Made by a program: the position numbers and the translations under genes. This document shows, piece by piece, positions 1-8,241 of a DNA stretch of 64,000 nucleotides. The stretch comes from Flavobacterium fragile (GTDB lineage Bacteria; Bacteroidota; Bacteroidia; Flavobacteriales; Flavobacteriaceae): positions 16,434-80,433 of the forward strand of contig NZ_JAMLJN010000011.1 of assembly GCF_023634865.1 (NCBI RefSeq), in the 5' to 3' direction. The number at the start of each line of letters is the position of its first letter. The stretch's first letter is position 1. The notes below the pieces were generated by a model, which worked only from the letters and a program-made list of their open reading frames with translations, did not search any database and was not told where the DNA came from.

Positions 1-950
1 TGGAATTTCATCAAAATGTAAGTGCCCTTGTTGCCGAAATTGAAGCGCAAAACATCACCACTTTTGGAAGCATTGATAAAGAAAATTTCAATTGGCCAAC
101 TTCCAGAAACGAGAGTTTACAATTGATTAACTATTTCTGTGAACATTTGTTGGCGCATTTTGGAACGTATCAAGATTCGTTATTTTCTGGACATAAATTT
201 CTGTTTCACTCCCGTTTGTCTTTTGCGATGAATTCTAAAATGATAAGTCCGAAAGAAGTGGTTGACGCTGTCGTTTCGTATTATTATCAAAATCAAGAAA
301 CGATAGAATTGGCGCAAGTAGAAGGTTTTGTGCGACAAATTATTGGTTGGCGCGAATATGTTAGAGGAATTTATTGGAAAGAAATGCCGAATTATGCCCA
401 AATGAACGCATTAGAAAACTACAATCCGCTACCTGATTTCTTTTGGACCGGAAAAACTAAGATGAAATGTATGCAACATTCCATTTCTCAGAGTTTATCG
501 GAAGCGTATGCGCATCACATTCAGCGATTGATGGTGATTGGGAATTTTTCTTTGTTAGCCCAATTGCATCCTGACGAAGTTGACACTTGGTATTTAGGCG
601 TTTACATCGATGCGATTGAATGGGTAGAAATGCCTAATACACGTGGAATGAGTCAATATGCGGATGGCGGCATTGTGGCAACCAAACCTTATGTTTCTTC
701 GGGAAGTTACATTAATAAAATGAGCAATTATTGTGGTAGTTGTCATTACAACGTAAAAGAGAAATTGGGCGAAAAAGCTTGTCCGTTTAATAGTTTGTAT
801 TGGCATTTTTTAGATGAGAAAAAGCAGCATTTTGCCAATAATCAAAGAATGAGCATGATGTTGGCCCTACTAAGAAAAATGAAACCAGAAGAATTTGCTG
901 CTACTAAAGAAAAAGCGATTTCGATTTTGGGGGATTTGGGAAGTTTATAG
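1..950 (+). CDS. FeS-BCP type photolyase/cryptochrome-like protein, 5' truncated
   Basis: The frame is open from base 3 of the window, so the N-terminus lies outside; about 315 residues remain. This is the FAD-binding helical part of a photolyase. Four cysteines are placed as C-x87-C-x2-C-x12-C (first in MKCMQHS, then YCGSC, then KACPF). That spacing is the one I recall for the 4Fe-4S cluster of the iron-sulphur bacterial cryptochrome/photolyase class, of which Agrobacterium PhrB, a (6-4) photolyase, is the type. AHHIQRLM is also typical. The likely role is light-driven DNA repair; a signalling cryptochrome role cannot be excluded. The stop overlaps by six bases the stop of the convergent membrane-protein gene. 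Confidence 0.88.
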   Translation, partial: EFHQNVSALVAEIEAQNITTFGSIDKENFNWPTSRNESLQLINYFCEHLLAHFGTYQDSLFSGHKFLFHSRLSFAMNSKMISPKEVVDAVVSYYYQNQETIELAQVEGFVRQIIGWREYVRGIYWKEMPNYAQMNALENYNPLPDFFWTGKTKMKCMQHSISQSLSEAYAHHIQRLMVIGNFSLLAQLHPDEVDTWYLGVYIDAIEWVEMPNTRGMSQYADGGIVATKPYVSSGSYINKMSNYCGSCHYNVKEKLGEKACPFNSLYWHFLDEKKQHFANNQRMSMMLALLRKMKPEEFAATKEKAISILGDLGSL

Positions 951-1583
951 TTTAATTTTAAATTCCTCAGGTTTATTTGGATTTTTATGATATTCATACC
1001 AGATATACATATTTGCAATATCATTTTTATAATCAACCTTTATTGAATCAATGTCTTCAAAATTTAAATTTTCATCTTTATATTCCTTTTCAAAAATTCC
1101 AATTTTTTTATAAACTTTAATTCTTGGAAGTGCCATAACCCCAACAAAACTGCTTTGAATTCTTAATTTATTATCTTCATAATAAATTTTATCGACTGGA
1201 TTAAATAATTGTCCGATTAGGGAAACTACAATTATAAAACCAATCATCGGAATTAAAACTAATCCAAAAAATAGAATAGGAAAAAAACTTAAAAAAGTGA
1301 AATAATATTTTTCCACCTTATTTAAAACCGATTTTTGAGCAATCAAATTGTAAAATACTCCAATAAAAATTGAAACTATAATTACAATTTGAGTCGTCCA
1401 AATTCCCCTTAAACTATAATTAATAAAAGCAAAAGACAATGATAAAATTAATGTAAAATAGTGTAAATATTTTAAACAGCTAGATTTAAATGCAGAAAAT
1501 CTAAATTGGTTTTTCTTCCAAAACTTCAAGGAGTATGCATAACTACCCGCAATTATTAAAAATAAAATACCTAATTCTATCAT
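945..1583 (-). CDS. hypothetical membrane protein
   Basis: A 212-residue protein starting at ATG. Hydrophobic segments lie at about residues 2-18, 38-58, 64-84 and 92-125, followed by a charged C-terminal region of about 85 residues rich in Lys, Asp and Tyr. I do not recognise a family. The predicted shape is a four-segment inner-membrane protein with a soluble tail. It is convergent with the photolyase gene, and the two stop codons overlap. It has no clear partner; the next gene upstream is a ureohydrolase with a terminator between them, so it is probably a separate transcript. Confidence 0.6.
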   Translation of the reverse strand: MIELGILFLIIAGSYAYSLKFWKKNQFRFSAFKSSCLKYLHYFTLILSLSFAFINYSLRGIWTTQIVIIVSIFIGVFYNLIAQKSVLNKVEKYYFTFLSFFPILFFGLVLIPMIGFIIVVSLIGQLFNPVDKIYYEDNKLRIQSSFVGVMALPRIKVYKKIGIFEKEYKDENLNFEDIDSIKVDYKNDIANMYIWYEYHKNPNKPEEFKIKL

Positions 1584-1616
1584 TTATTTTAGACTATAAA
1601 GAAGTTATTAAATTAA

Positions 1617-1650
1617 AAAGTCAAACTAAAACAACTTCAGTCTGACTTTA
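1617..1650 (-). terminator. terminator of the ureohydrolase gene
   Basis: On the minus strand an 11-bp stem with one G-U wobble (AAAGTCAGACT paired with AGTTTGACTTT) is followed by a T-run, directly after the ureohydrolase stop codon. Confidence 0.7.
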
Positions 1651-1667
1651 TATATTCAAATTAAACT

Positions 1668-2744
1668 TTACTTATTAAATTTAATCTTATTCCCCACATT
1701 CATTTTCTGAGATTTTGCAAAAGCACCACACATATGGAATAACATTCTTGCTCCTACGTTTCCATCCCAGTCGTCATCACCAGGTGCAACCTCAACTAAA
1801 TCAAATCCGATAATTTCTTTATTCGTTTCCGCTAGGCGACTGAACAAATAAGCGGCTTGCTCAAATGAAAATCCACCCGGTACTGGAGTTCCTGTGTTAG
1901 GACAATACCAAGGATACATGCCGTCAATATCAAACGAAATACAAACTTTATCTGGTAACGAAGCGATGATATGATCGCATTGTTGTTGCCAAGTTTTGCC
2001 TTCGAAAGCTTCTTGTTTTAAATCCATATCGGTATGCACTAAAACTCTATCTTTTAAAGCGACTTCCACTTCTTGCTCACAAAAATCGCGAATACCCACT
2101 TGTACAATTTTAGAAATTTGTGGAATTTGTAAAGCATTGTACATAATAGAAGCGTGCGAATATGTGAATCCTTCGTACGCAATACGTAAATCCATGTGCG
2201 CATCTAAATGCAAGATTCCGAAGTTGTCGTATTTGGTTGCTAAAGCTTGGTAATAGCCTAATGGTGTGGAATGATCTCCACCAAGAAGCACCACTTTTTT
2301 ACCTTGGTTCATCCAATGCAACACGCGGTCTTTTACTTCTTGATGCAATTCCTTACATACTTTATTGATTTTATCTAAATCCGCTTGTAAGGCTGGAAAA
2401 GTTGCCACATCTTCTCCACTTTCTAATGCTTCGATTATGGGTTGGGCTAAACTTTTATATTTTTCTGAATTCTTTGCCCAATGTGCTGGCGCTTCATCCA
2501 TGTAAATTCCTAATTTCCATAATTCAGGGAACTCTTGATGATTTAAATCTACTTGAAAAGAAGCATCTAAAATCGCATCGGGTCCTTCCGAAGCACCGGC
2601 TCCATAACTTACTGTTACTTCCCATGGCACCGGAACTACAATAATTTCACTTTGCTCTGCTGAGAATGGCAATCCAAAAACGGTTGCATCTGCTAACCCA
2701 GGTTGTGATGGGTCAAAATTTTCTATGATTTGTTGTTTGGTCAT
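1668..2744 (-). CDS. ureohydrolase family protein (agmatinase / arginase / formimidoylglutamase-like)
   Basis: The start is taken at the ATG giving MTKQQ (358 residues); four upstream codons beginning with TTG lie in a repeat and are unlikely to be translated. Binuclear-manganese motifs of the arginase/agmatinase fold are all present: GGDHS near residue 155, DAHMD near 181, FDID near 271, followed by PNTGTPVPGG. These enzymes hydrolyse a guanidino or formimino group to release urea or formamide. The usual DP after the SFDID motif is YP here, so the exact substrate cannot be read. The gene is monocistronic, with a terminator downstream. Confidence 0.85.
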   Translation of the reverse strand: MTKQQIIENFDPSQPGLADATVFGLPFSAEQSEIIVVPVPWEVTVSYGAGASEGPDAILDASFQVDLNHQEFPELWKLGIYMDEAPAHWAKNSEKYKSLAQPIIEALESGEDVATFPALQADLDKINKVCKELHQEVKDRVLHWMNQGKKVVLLGGDHSTPLGYYQALATKYDNFGILHLDAHMDLRIAYEGFTYSHASIMYNALQIPQISKIVQVGIRDFCEQEVEVALKDRVLVHTDMDLKQEAFEGKTWQQQCDHIIASLPDKVCISFDIDGMYPWYCPNTGTPVPGGFSFEQAAYLFSRLAETNKEIIGFDLVEVAPGDDDWDGNVGARMLFHMCGAFAKSQKMNVGNKIKFNK

Positions 2745-2750
2745 TTTTTG

Positions 2751-2771
2751 TTTCAAGTTTCAAGTTTCAGG
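2751..2771. repeat. heptad array (3 units, TTTCAAG type)
   Basis: Three consecutive 7-bp units, TTTCAAG twice then TTTCAGG, lie just upstream of the ureohydrolase ATG. They run into a short palindrome at 2766-2784 (8-bp arms, 3-base loop). Confidence 0.75.
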
Positions 2772-2811
2772 TTTTGAACCTGAAGTTATTATTTATTCAA
2801 AATCAATTGCT

Positions 2812-3342
2812 TCAATATTTACTCATATCGAATTCATCAAGGTAACTACTATTCTCAATTTCTAAAATATCTTTTTCAGATGGTTTAATTTCATTCCCAT
2901 TTGTATCATAAAAATTCCAATTGTTTGTGACATAACCAAAATTTATTTCATCACCTCCTTCACAACTTGTTTTTTTATATTTCTTACCTATTCGATACGT
3001 ACCTTTTGCCTTTAGGTTTCCATTTTCATGATAGTATTTCCATTCTCCATATTTGTAACTGTAATAACCATCACAAAACCCACTTACACAACATTGTTTA
3101 TAAGTATCTAATTTATAATTACCTTCTGATTTTAATTTCCCATTTTTATGAAATTCCTTCCAAAATCCTACTCTAAAATTATAATATTCTTTATGAAAAG
3201 CATCAATTACTCCAATATTTTTTACTTCCCCTGTATCATAAAATAAGGTAATTTCATTTTCTTTTAAATGATTGACCTCAATACTCGAAGTTTTACAACT
3301 CAAAAATAAAATAAGAGAAAAAAGTAAAAAAGATGACTTCAA
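2812..3342 (-). CDS. lipoprotein with MORN/YwqK-like repeats
   Basis: A 176-residue protein with a short hydrophobic signal ending in the lipobox LFLSC, so Cys16 should be lipidated and the protein exported. No ATG is available near the N-terminus; TTG at 3342 places the signal peptide correctly. The body carries repeats of the form GxWKxxxxNGxLKxxGxY at about residues 59-75 and 97-115, the pattern of MORN-repeat variant proteins often annotated as YwqK-like antitoxins. No toxin gene is adjacent, so I infer only an envelope repeat protein. There is a Cys pair and a CEGG motif in the middle. The role is unknown. Confidence 0.72.
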   Translation of the reverse strand: MKSSFLLFSLILFLSCKTSSIEVNHLKENEITLFYDTGEVKNIGVIDAFHKEYYNFRVGFWKEFHKNGKLKSEGNYKLDTYKQCCVSGFCDGYYSYKYGEWKYYHENGNLKAKGTYRIGKKYKKTSCEGGDEINFGYVTNNWNFYDTNGNEIKPSEKDILEIENSSYLDEFDMSKY

Positions 3343-3364
3343 TTTTAATTAAATTAAGTTTACA

Positions 3365-4645
3365 CTATTTCTCCAAAATCAGTCTTTTCAATATTTGTCC
3401 AAATTCGTACATATCTTCAAAAGAACAATAGAATGGTGCCGGTGCTAAACGAATTACATTTGGTTCTCTCCAATCGGTGATTACGCCGCTTTTCATTAAT
3501 CTATCGAATAACTCTCTTCCTTGTCCGTGAAGATATACTGACAACTGACATCCGCGTTCTTCTGGATTCGATGGTGTAATAATTTCAAAATCGGCTCCTT
3601 CTAATTCTTTATCAATTTCGTGTAAAATGAATTCTAAATAAGAAGTTATTAAATTTCGCTTTGCTATCAATTTATCCATTCCAACCTCAGCAAACATTTC
3701 TACCGAAGCTAAATAAGGTGCTAAAGATAAAATCGGAAGATTACTAATTTGCCATCCATCTGCTCCATGAACTGGATCAAAATCGGGTTCCATTTTAAAA
3801 CGACGCTCTTTATTGTGTCCGTACCAACCTGCAAAACGCTTTAATTCTTTATCGTTATGATGTTTTTCATGGACAAAAAATCCAGATGCATTTCCTGGTC
3901 CAGAATTCATATATTTATAACTACACCAAGCCGCGAAGTCTACATTCCAATCGTGTAAATTTAATTTGATATTTCCGGCAGCATGAGCTAAATCCCAACC
4001 CACATAAGCACCGTATTTTTGTCCGGCTGCCGTGATGGTTTTCATATCAAAAACTTGCCCCGTATAATAATTTACACCGCCGATTAAAACCAAAGCTAAT
4101 TCATTTCCTACCTCATCAATTTTAGCTAATACATCTTCTAATCGAATATTCGCTTCTCCTTCTCTTCTTTTGATTTCTACAATTGCATCTTTTGGATCAA
4201 AACCATGAAATTTCACTTGACTTTGGAACATGTATTGGTCGCTTGGAAACGCTTTTTCCTCACAAATAATTTTGAATTTCTTTGGCGTTGGATTGTAAAA
4301 AGATACCATTAACAAATGAAGATTCACGGTTAAGGTATTCATAACACCAACTTCTGAAGGTTTTGCTCCAACAATTTCGCTTAATGGAGCAGCGAATCGC
4401 TCTTGATAATCCCACCAAGGTTTATCAGCATAAAAGTGACCTTCTACCGCCAAATTAGCCCAATCGTTCATCACTTCATCCACGTAAGCTTTTGTTCTTT
4501 TAGGCTGTAAACCCAATGAGTTTCCGGTAAAATAAATTACTTGTTTTCCGTTGACATGTGGAAAGTAAAATTCGTCTCTGTATTTTCTCAATTCATCTTG
4601 AGCGTCTAAACTTTGTGCGAATTCGCGCGTATTTTGAAAAGTCAT
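3365..4645 (-). CDS. kynU: kynureninase
   Basis: A 426-residue PLP enzyme that splits kynurenine to anthranilate and alanine (and 3-hydroxykynurenine to 3-hydroxyanthranilate). The N-terminal FTGNSLGLQPK segment, GWDLAHAAGN near residue 216 (PLP-nitrogen Asp) and SYKYMNSGPG near 242 (Lys244 as Schiff-base lysine) are the family hallmarks. Length is normal. No other kynurenine-pathway gene lies in the window, so whether it serves tryptophan degradation or NAD/quinolinate supply is unknown. A good promoter lies just upstream and the gene appears to be transcribed alone. Confidence 0.95.
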   Translation of the reverse strand: MTFQNTREFAQSLDAQDELRKYRDEFYFPHVNGKQVIYFTGNSLGLQPKRTKAYVDEVMNDWANLAVEGHFYADKPWWDYQERFAAPLSEIVGAKPSEVGVMNTLTVNLHLLMVSFYNPTPKKFKIICEEKAFPSDQYMFQSQVKFHGFDPKDAIVEIKRREGEANIRLEDVLAKIDEVGNELALVLIGGVNYYTGQVFDMKTITAAGQKYGAYVGWDLAHAAGNIKLNLHDWNVDFAAWCSYKYMNSGPGNASGFFVHEKHHNDKELKRFAGWYGHNKERRFKMEPDFDPVHGADGWQISNLPILSLAPYLASVEMFAEVGMDKLIAKRNLITSYLEFILHEIDKELEGADFEIITPSNPEERGCQLSVYLHGQGRELFDRLMKSGVITDWREPNVIRLAPAPFYCSFEDMYEFGQILKRLILEK

Positions 4646-4665
4646 CTATTTGGTTGTTTGGTTAG

Positions 4666-4696
4666 CAAAAATAGGGAAAAGTTAGTAGGTGTCCAA
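4666..4696 (-). promoter_or_regulatory. kynU promoter
   Basis: On the minus strand, TATTTTTG (4673-4666) preceded by TTG (4696-4694) with a 20-bp spacer matches the flavobacterial primary sigma consensus TTG-N17..23-TAnnTTTG. Confidence 0.7.
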
Positions 4697-4740
4697 CTTT
4701 TAAAAAAGACAAAAGGAATTTGAATCTGAAGGATTAGAAA

Positions 4741-4770
4741 ATAAAAAATCCCAACCTTTCGATTGGGATT
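4741..4770 (-). terminator. queA terminator
   Basis: Minus-strand stem AATCCCAA/TTGGGATT with an 8-base loop and a following T-run, seven bases after the queA stop. Confidence 0.8.
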
Positions 4771-4776
4771 GAGAAA

Positions 4777-5826
4777 TTATATAATTAACATCGCATCTCC
4801 GTAAGAATAAAAACGATATTTTTCTTGAATGGCTTCTTTGTATGCTTTCATCATTAAATCATGACCACAGAAAGCTGAAATCATCATTAATAAAGTTGAT
4901 TTTGGGGTATGGAAATTGGTAATCATGCAATCCGCAATACTAAAGTCGTAAGGAGGATAAATAAATTTATTTGTCCAACCTGTATAAGGATTTAACGTTC
5001 TTTGAGAAGAAACAGAACTTTCCATGGCTCTCATCGAAGTGGTTCCAACGCAACAGATTTTTTTCTTATTAACTTTTGCATTATTAACAATATCACAAGC
5101 TTCTTGCGTAATAATCATTTCTTCCGAATCCATTTTGTGTTTCGATAAATCTTCTACCTCCACTGGATTGAAAGTTCCAAGGCCAACGTGAAGCGTAACT
5201 TCTGCAAAATTTACTCCTTTAATTTCTAAACGTTTTAATAAATGTTTAGAAAAGTGTAGACCCGCAGTTGGAGCCGCAACAGCACCTTCTTCTTTTGCAT
5301 AAATAGTTTGGTAACGCTCAGCATCTTCTGGTGTTACTTCACGATTGATGTATTTAGGAATTGGTGTTTCACCTAGTTCTACCAATTTTTCTCTGAATTC
5401 TTCATACGAACCATCGTATAAGAAACGCAATGTTCTTCCACGAGAAGTGGTATTATCAATTACTTCAGCTACTAACGAATCGTCATCTCCAAAATATAAT
5501 TTATTTCCGATACGAATTTTACGTGCTGGATCTACTAAAACATCCCATAAACGTTGTTCAGCATTTAATTCTCTTAATAAGAAAACTTCGATACGAGCGC
5601 CTGTTTTTTCTTTATTTCCGTACAAACGAGCTGGAAAAACTTTAGTATTGTTTAACACCATTACATCTCCGTCATCGAAATAATCGATCACATCTTTGAA
5701 TAATTTGTGTTCAATAGTTCCTGTTTTTCTGTTTACTACCATTAAACGAGATTCATCTCTGTTTTCTGTAGGAAATTCAGCTAATAATTCTTCTGGCAAA
5801 TTGAAATTGAAATGCGATAATTTCAT
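4777..5826 (-). CDS. queA: S-adenosylmethionine:tRNA ribosyltransferase-isomerase
   Basis: A 349-residue enzyme that transfers and isomerises the ribosyl group of SAM onto 7-aminomethyl-deazaguanine at the tRNA wobble position, giving epoxyqueuosine. Family signatures include [17 protein letters not shown] near the N-terminus, [23 protein letters not shown] near residue 180, and [12 protein letters not shown]. Length matches the family. It stands alone with its own promoter and terminator; no other queuosine gene is in the window. A heptad repeat array separates the start codon from the promoter and would form part of the 5' leader. Confidence 0.97.
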   Translation of the reverse strand: MKLSHFNFNLPEELLAEFPTENRDESRLMVVNRKTGTIEHKLFKDVIDYFDDGDVMVLNNTKVFPARLYGNKEKTGARIEVFLLRELNAEQRLWDVLVDPARKIRIGNKLYFGDDDSLVAEVIDNTTSRGRTLRFLYDGSYEEFREKLVELGETPIPKYINREVTPEDAERYQTIYAKEEGAVAAPTAGLHFSKHLLKRLEIKGVNFAEVTLHVGLGTFNPVEVEDLSKHKMDSEEMIITQEACDIVNNAKVNKKKICCVGTTSMRAMESSVSSQRTLNPYTGWTNKFIYPPYDFSIADCMITNFHTPKSTLLMMISAFCGHDLMMKAYKEAIQEKYRFYSYGDAMLII

Positions 5827-5831
5827 AGTTT

Positions 5832-5866
5832 AGTATTAAGTATTAAGAATTTAGTATTAAGACTTG
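5832..5866. repeat. heptad array (5 units, AGTATTA type)
   Basis: Units AGTATTA, AGTATTA, AGAATTT, AGTATTA, AGACTTG follow one another without interruption in the queA leader. Confidence 0.8.
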
Positions 5867-5886
5867 CATCTTACTAAAAACGGTTG

Positions 5887-5918
5887 CAAATATACAATCT
5901 GAAAATAGGGGTTGTCAA
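5887..5918 (-). promoter_or_regulatory. queA promoter
   Basis: Minus-strand TATATTTG (5894-5887) with TTG (5918-5916), spacer 21 bp. Confidence 0.65.
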
Positions 5919-5959
5919 GTAAATTGATGTTTATTTTTTATAAATCTAATTAAAGTTAT

Positions 5960-5967
5960 TATTTTTG
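5960..5967 (+). promoter_or_regulatory. -7 element of tRNA-Pro
   Basis: TATTTTTG ends nine bases before the first base of the mature tRNA. No TTG sits at the standard distance. Confidence 0.55.
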
Positions 5968-5976
5968 CAAAAGTTT

Positions 5977-6050
5977 CGGGATGTAGCGCAGCCTGGTAGC
6001 GTACTAGCATGGGGTGCTAGGGGTCGCTGGTTCGAATCCAGTCATCCCGA
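5977..6050 (+). tRNA. tRNA-Pro (anticodon GGG)
   Basis: A 74-base cloverleaf. The acceptor stem CGGGATG pairs fully with CATCCCG. The anticodon stem CTAGC/GCTAG encloses the loop ATGGGGT, giving anticodon GGG. The T arm contains GGTTCGAATCC. The discriminator is A and CCA is not encoded. A T-run follows at once, and the convergent aroA gene ends seven bases further on. Confidence 0.97.
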
Positions 6051-6057
6051 CTTTTTT

Positions 6058-7311
6058 CTAAATTTCTTCAATAGAAAATCCTACTTTTTTTAAATCTTCC
6101 CAAAAATCGGGATATGATTTAGATACCACTTCAGCTTCATTAATTTGTATTGGAGCTTTCAAAGCTAAAGGAGCAAAAGCCATGGCCATTCTGTGGTCTT
6201 GGTAAGTGGAGATACTGATATTCTCTTTAATAGTTAGTGAGGATTTCAAATATAACGCATCATTAGTAACTGAAATTTCAGCTCCAAGCTTAGTAAGTTC
6301 TATTTTTAAAGCTTCCAATCGATCGGTTTCTTTGATTTTTAGCGTATGTAATCCCGTTAAATCACAAGCTATTCCTAATCCAAAGCAAGTAACTGCTATA
6401 GTTTGAGCAATATCGGGAGAATCTTTAAGGTTATGGCTAAAAGGCAAAAGGTTATGTTTTTTTTCTTTTGAAATCGTAATTGAATTATCACTATTAAAAG
6501 TAGTTTCAACTCCAAAATCTTGATAAATGTTTACCAAAGCACTATCGCCTTGTAAACTATTTTTTTTATAGCTTGAAAGTGTAATTTGTGTTCCAATTGA
6601 AGATAAGGCCACAATGGAATACCAATAGGAAGCCGAACTCCAATCGGACTCTACAATTAACTGAGATGCTGAAACGAGTTCAGCATGACAAACTGTGATT
6701 TTATTTCCAACAAATGAAGTCGTTACTCCTATTTCATTTAATAACGCCAATGTCATTTTGATGTATGGAACAGATGTGATTTCGCCTTCTAAGATTAATT
6801 CCAAACCCTTTTCTAATTTGGGCGCAATTAACAACAAGGCTGAAATATATTGACTGCTTACATTGGCTGACAGTGATACTTTATTCTGGGTTATTTTTTT
6901 CCCTTTGATTCTTATTGGAGGAAAACCTTTCTTTTCTTCATAAGTAATTTCGGCTCCTAACTGATTTAAAGCGTCAACCAAAATTTGAATCGGACGTTCT
7001 TTCATTCGAGAAGAGCCTGTTAAAACTACTTCTCTTCCTTCTTGAATAGAAAAATATGCAGTTAAAAACCGCATCGCTGTTCCTGCGTGGTGAACGTCTA
7101 TGAGTTGGGAGTTGGGAGTTGGGAGTTGGGAGTTTTGCAATGCCTTCAACATCACTTCGGAGTCATCAGAATTAGAAGTATTTTCCAGCTTCAAATTGGG
7201 ATACAAAGCTTGCAAAAGCAATAGTCTATTCGTCTCTGATTTGCTTCCTGTGATGGAAAGTTGCGAGTTACGAATTGCAAGTTGCGAGTTGTATGTTAAA
7301 AATAAATCCAT
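6058..7311 (-). CDS. aroA: 3-phosphoshikimate 1-carboxyvinyltransferase (EPSP synthase)
   Basis: The start is the ATG at 7311 (417 residues, MDLFLTYNSQL), which overlaps the stop of the SMR gene by one base (TAATG); a longer frame runs into that gene. It condenses shikimate-3-phosphate with PEP. Visible motifs: TGSKSETNRLLLL near residue 21, HAGTAMRF, SSRMKERPI, SANVSSQY, KETDRL and YQDHRMAMAF. Three stretches look like repeat DNA translated in frame: NSQLAIRNSQL at the N-terminus, NSQLPTPNSQL near residue 60, and HAELVSASQ near residue 206. All lie in places where the family varies, so the enzyme is probably active. Confidence 0.95.
   Translation of the reverse strand: MDLFLTYNSQLAIRNSQLSITGSKSETNRLLLLQALYPNLKLENTSNSDDSEVMLKALQNSQLPTPNSQLIDVHHAGTAMRFLTAYFSIQEGREVVLTGSSRMKERPIQILVDALNQLGAEITYEEKKGFPPIRIKGKKITQNKVSLSANVSSQYISALLLIAPKLEKGLELILEGEITSVPYIKMTLALLNEIGVTTSFVGNKITVCHAELVSASQLIVESDWSSASYWYSIVALSSIGTQITLSSYKKNSLQGDSALVNIYQDFGVETTFNSDNSITISKEKKHNLLPFSHNLKDSPDIAQTIAVTCFGLGIACDLTGLHTLKIKETDRLEALKIELTKLGAEISVTNDALYLKSSLTIKENISISTYQDHRMAMAFAPLALKAPIQINEAEVVSKSYPDFWEDLKKVGFSIEEI
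6662..6690. repeat. palindromic repeat inside aroA (HAELVSAS type)
   Basis: The sequence has 8-bp arms ATGCTGAA (6666-6673) and TTCAGCAT (6679-6686) and encodes HAELVSASQ on the aroA strand. From memory, this repeat is common between genes in Bacteroidota; here it is in frame. Confidence 0.6.
7102..7136. repeat. heptad array inside aroA (5 units, GAGTTGG type)
   Basis: Four perfect GAGTTGG units and a fifth GAGTTTT. Read on the aroA strand they give NSQLPTPNSQL. The array length keeps the aroA frame open. Confidence 0.85.
7259..7293. repeat. heptad array inside aroA 5' end (5 units, AGTTGCG type)
   Basis: Units AGTTGCG, AGTTACG, AATTGCA, AGTTGCG, AGTTGTA encode the NSQLAIRNSQL segment starting at about codon 8 of aroA. 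Confidence 0.8.
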
Positions 7312-7637
7312 TATTTGGTAACGGCTTTCAATCCAATTATTGAGATAATCAAAGTACTTATAAAGAACACGCGCCAAAAAGTAGCAGGTTCTTTAAAAAC
7401 GATAATTCCCATTAAAACACTTCCTACAGCACCAATCCCTGTCCACACAGCATAAGCGGTTCCGATAGGTAATTCTTTTGTTACTTTTACGAGCAATATC
7501 ATGCTAATGGAAAGACAAACTAAAAAACCTATATACCAGAGAAAAGAGGCATTTCCTGTTGTTTCCTTAGCTTTTCCGAGACAAGTAGCGAAACCTACTT
7601 CAAATAATCCTGCTATGATGAGTAAAATCCAGTTCAT
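7311..7637 (-). CDS. sugE: SMR-family exporter, SugE/Gdx type
   Basis: A 108-residue protein with four membrane helices, the normal SMR length. The essential membrane glutamate is in AGLFEVGFA (Glu14), and GTAYAVWTGIGAVG near residue 58 is the SugE/Gdx subgroup signature. These small dimers exchange guanidinium or quaternary ammonium ions for protons across the inner membrane. Its stop overlaps the aroA start by one base (TAATG), so aroA is probably translated by coupling. No guanidine riboswitch is visible; upstream is a heptad repeat pair. Confidence 0.88.
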   Translation of the reverse strand: MNWILLIIAGLFEVGFATCLGKAKETTGNASFLWYIGFLVCLSISMILLVKVTKELPIGTAYAVWTGIGAVGSVLMGIIVFKEPATFWRVFFISTLIISIIGLKAVTK

Positions 7638-7642
7638 GTTTT

Positions 7643-7712
7643 GTTAGGGTAAATGGTTAAGGGTGAAGGGAAATTCAATAATAAAAGTGACTTTTTACCT
7701 TTTGCCCTTACC
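7643..7712. repeat. inverted pair of heptad arrays
   Basis: The left arm has units GTTAGGG, TAAATGG, TTAAGGG, TGAAGGG. The right arm has TTTTACC, TTTTGCC, CTTACC. The arms are roughly complementary and would fold as a hairpin in RNA between mazG and sugE. Confidence 0.7.
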
Positions 7713-7720
7713 TCAAAATC

Positions 7721-8047
7721 TTACTTTAATTTCTCGTTATTATGATGTCTGTCGTGATCGCGTTTGGTTTTCAAATCCATTTTTTTATCAAAAGCAGCTT
7801 GTAAATCCACTCCTGTTTGATTGGCTAAACACAAAACTACGAAAACTACGTCGGCTAATTCCTCGCCTAGATCTTTGTTTTTATCCGATTCTTTCTCCGA
7901 TTGCTCGCCATAACGACGGGCGATAATACGAGCTACTTCACCTACTTCTTCGGTAAGTTGGGCCATATTAGTTAATTCATTGAAATAACGAACACCGTGT
8001 TCTTTAATCCAATTATCAACTTCTTGTTGGGCGTTTTTTAGATTCAT
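7721..8047 (-). CDS. MazG-like nucleotide pyrophosphohydrolase
   Basis: A 108-residue all-alpha NTP-PPase. The metal-binding pattern is intact: LTEEVGEVARI near residue 31 and GEELADVVFVVL near residue 61 provide the EExxE and ExxD acidic sets. Such enzymes clear non-canonical or damaged (d)NTPs to monophosphates. The short single-domain form is common. Its ATG overlaps the stop of the small membrane-protein gene by four bases, so it is the last gene of a dtd-orf-mazG operon. Confidence 0.9.
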   Translation of the reverse strand: MNLKNAQQEVDNWIKEHGVRYFNELTNMAQLTEEVGEVARIIARRYGEQSEKESDKNKDLGEELADVVFVVLCLANQTGVDLQAAFDKKMDLKTKRDHDRHHNNEKLK

Positions 8048-8241
8048 TGTTTATCTGTTTTATTTTTATTTAAACTTGGTAACACAAACGTGTTAAAAAA
8101 AGCCATAAACAATCCAAAGAAAGAAACACTAAAAAGAAATTGTTCTAATGAATTTATAGAGCCTACAAAATACATTAATAAACCATATATCAATCCATTA
8201 ATAAAAAAAGAGATAGTGAAATTCTTCCATTTCTGTTTCAT
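8044..8241 (-). CDS. small membrane protein
   Basis: A 65-residue protein with two hydrophobic segments at about 8-27 and 33-54 and a basic tail. I do not recognise the family. Its ATG overlaps the dtd stop (TAATG) and its stop overlaps the mazG-like start (ATGA), which supports real translation within one operon. Confidence 0.7.
   Translation of the reverse strand: MKQKWKNFTISFFINGLIYGLLMYFVGSINSLEQFLFSVSFFGLFMAFFNTFVLPSLNKNKTDKQ

Noticed and set aside
2766..2784. Palindrome upstream of the ureohydrolase as a terminator
   Set aside because: It has no T-run on the minus strand and merges with the heptad array; more likely a by-product of the repeat.
7311..7637. Guanidine riboswitch expected upstream of the SugE/Gdx gene
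   Set aside because: The upstream DNA is an inverted heptad pair and shows none of the conserved guanidine riboswitch sequences I know.
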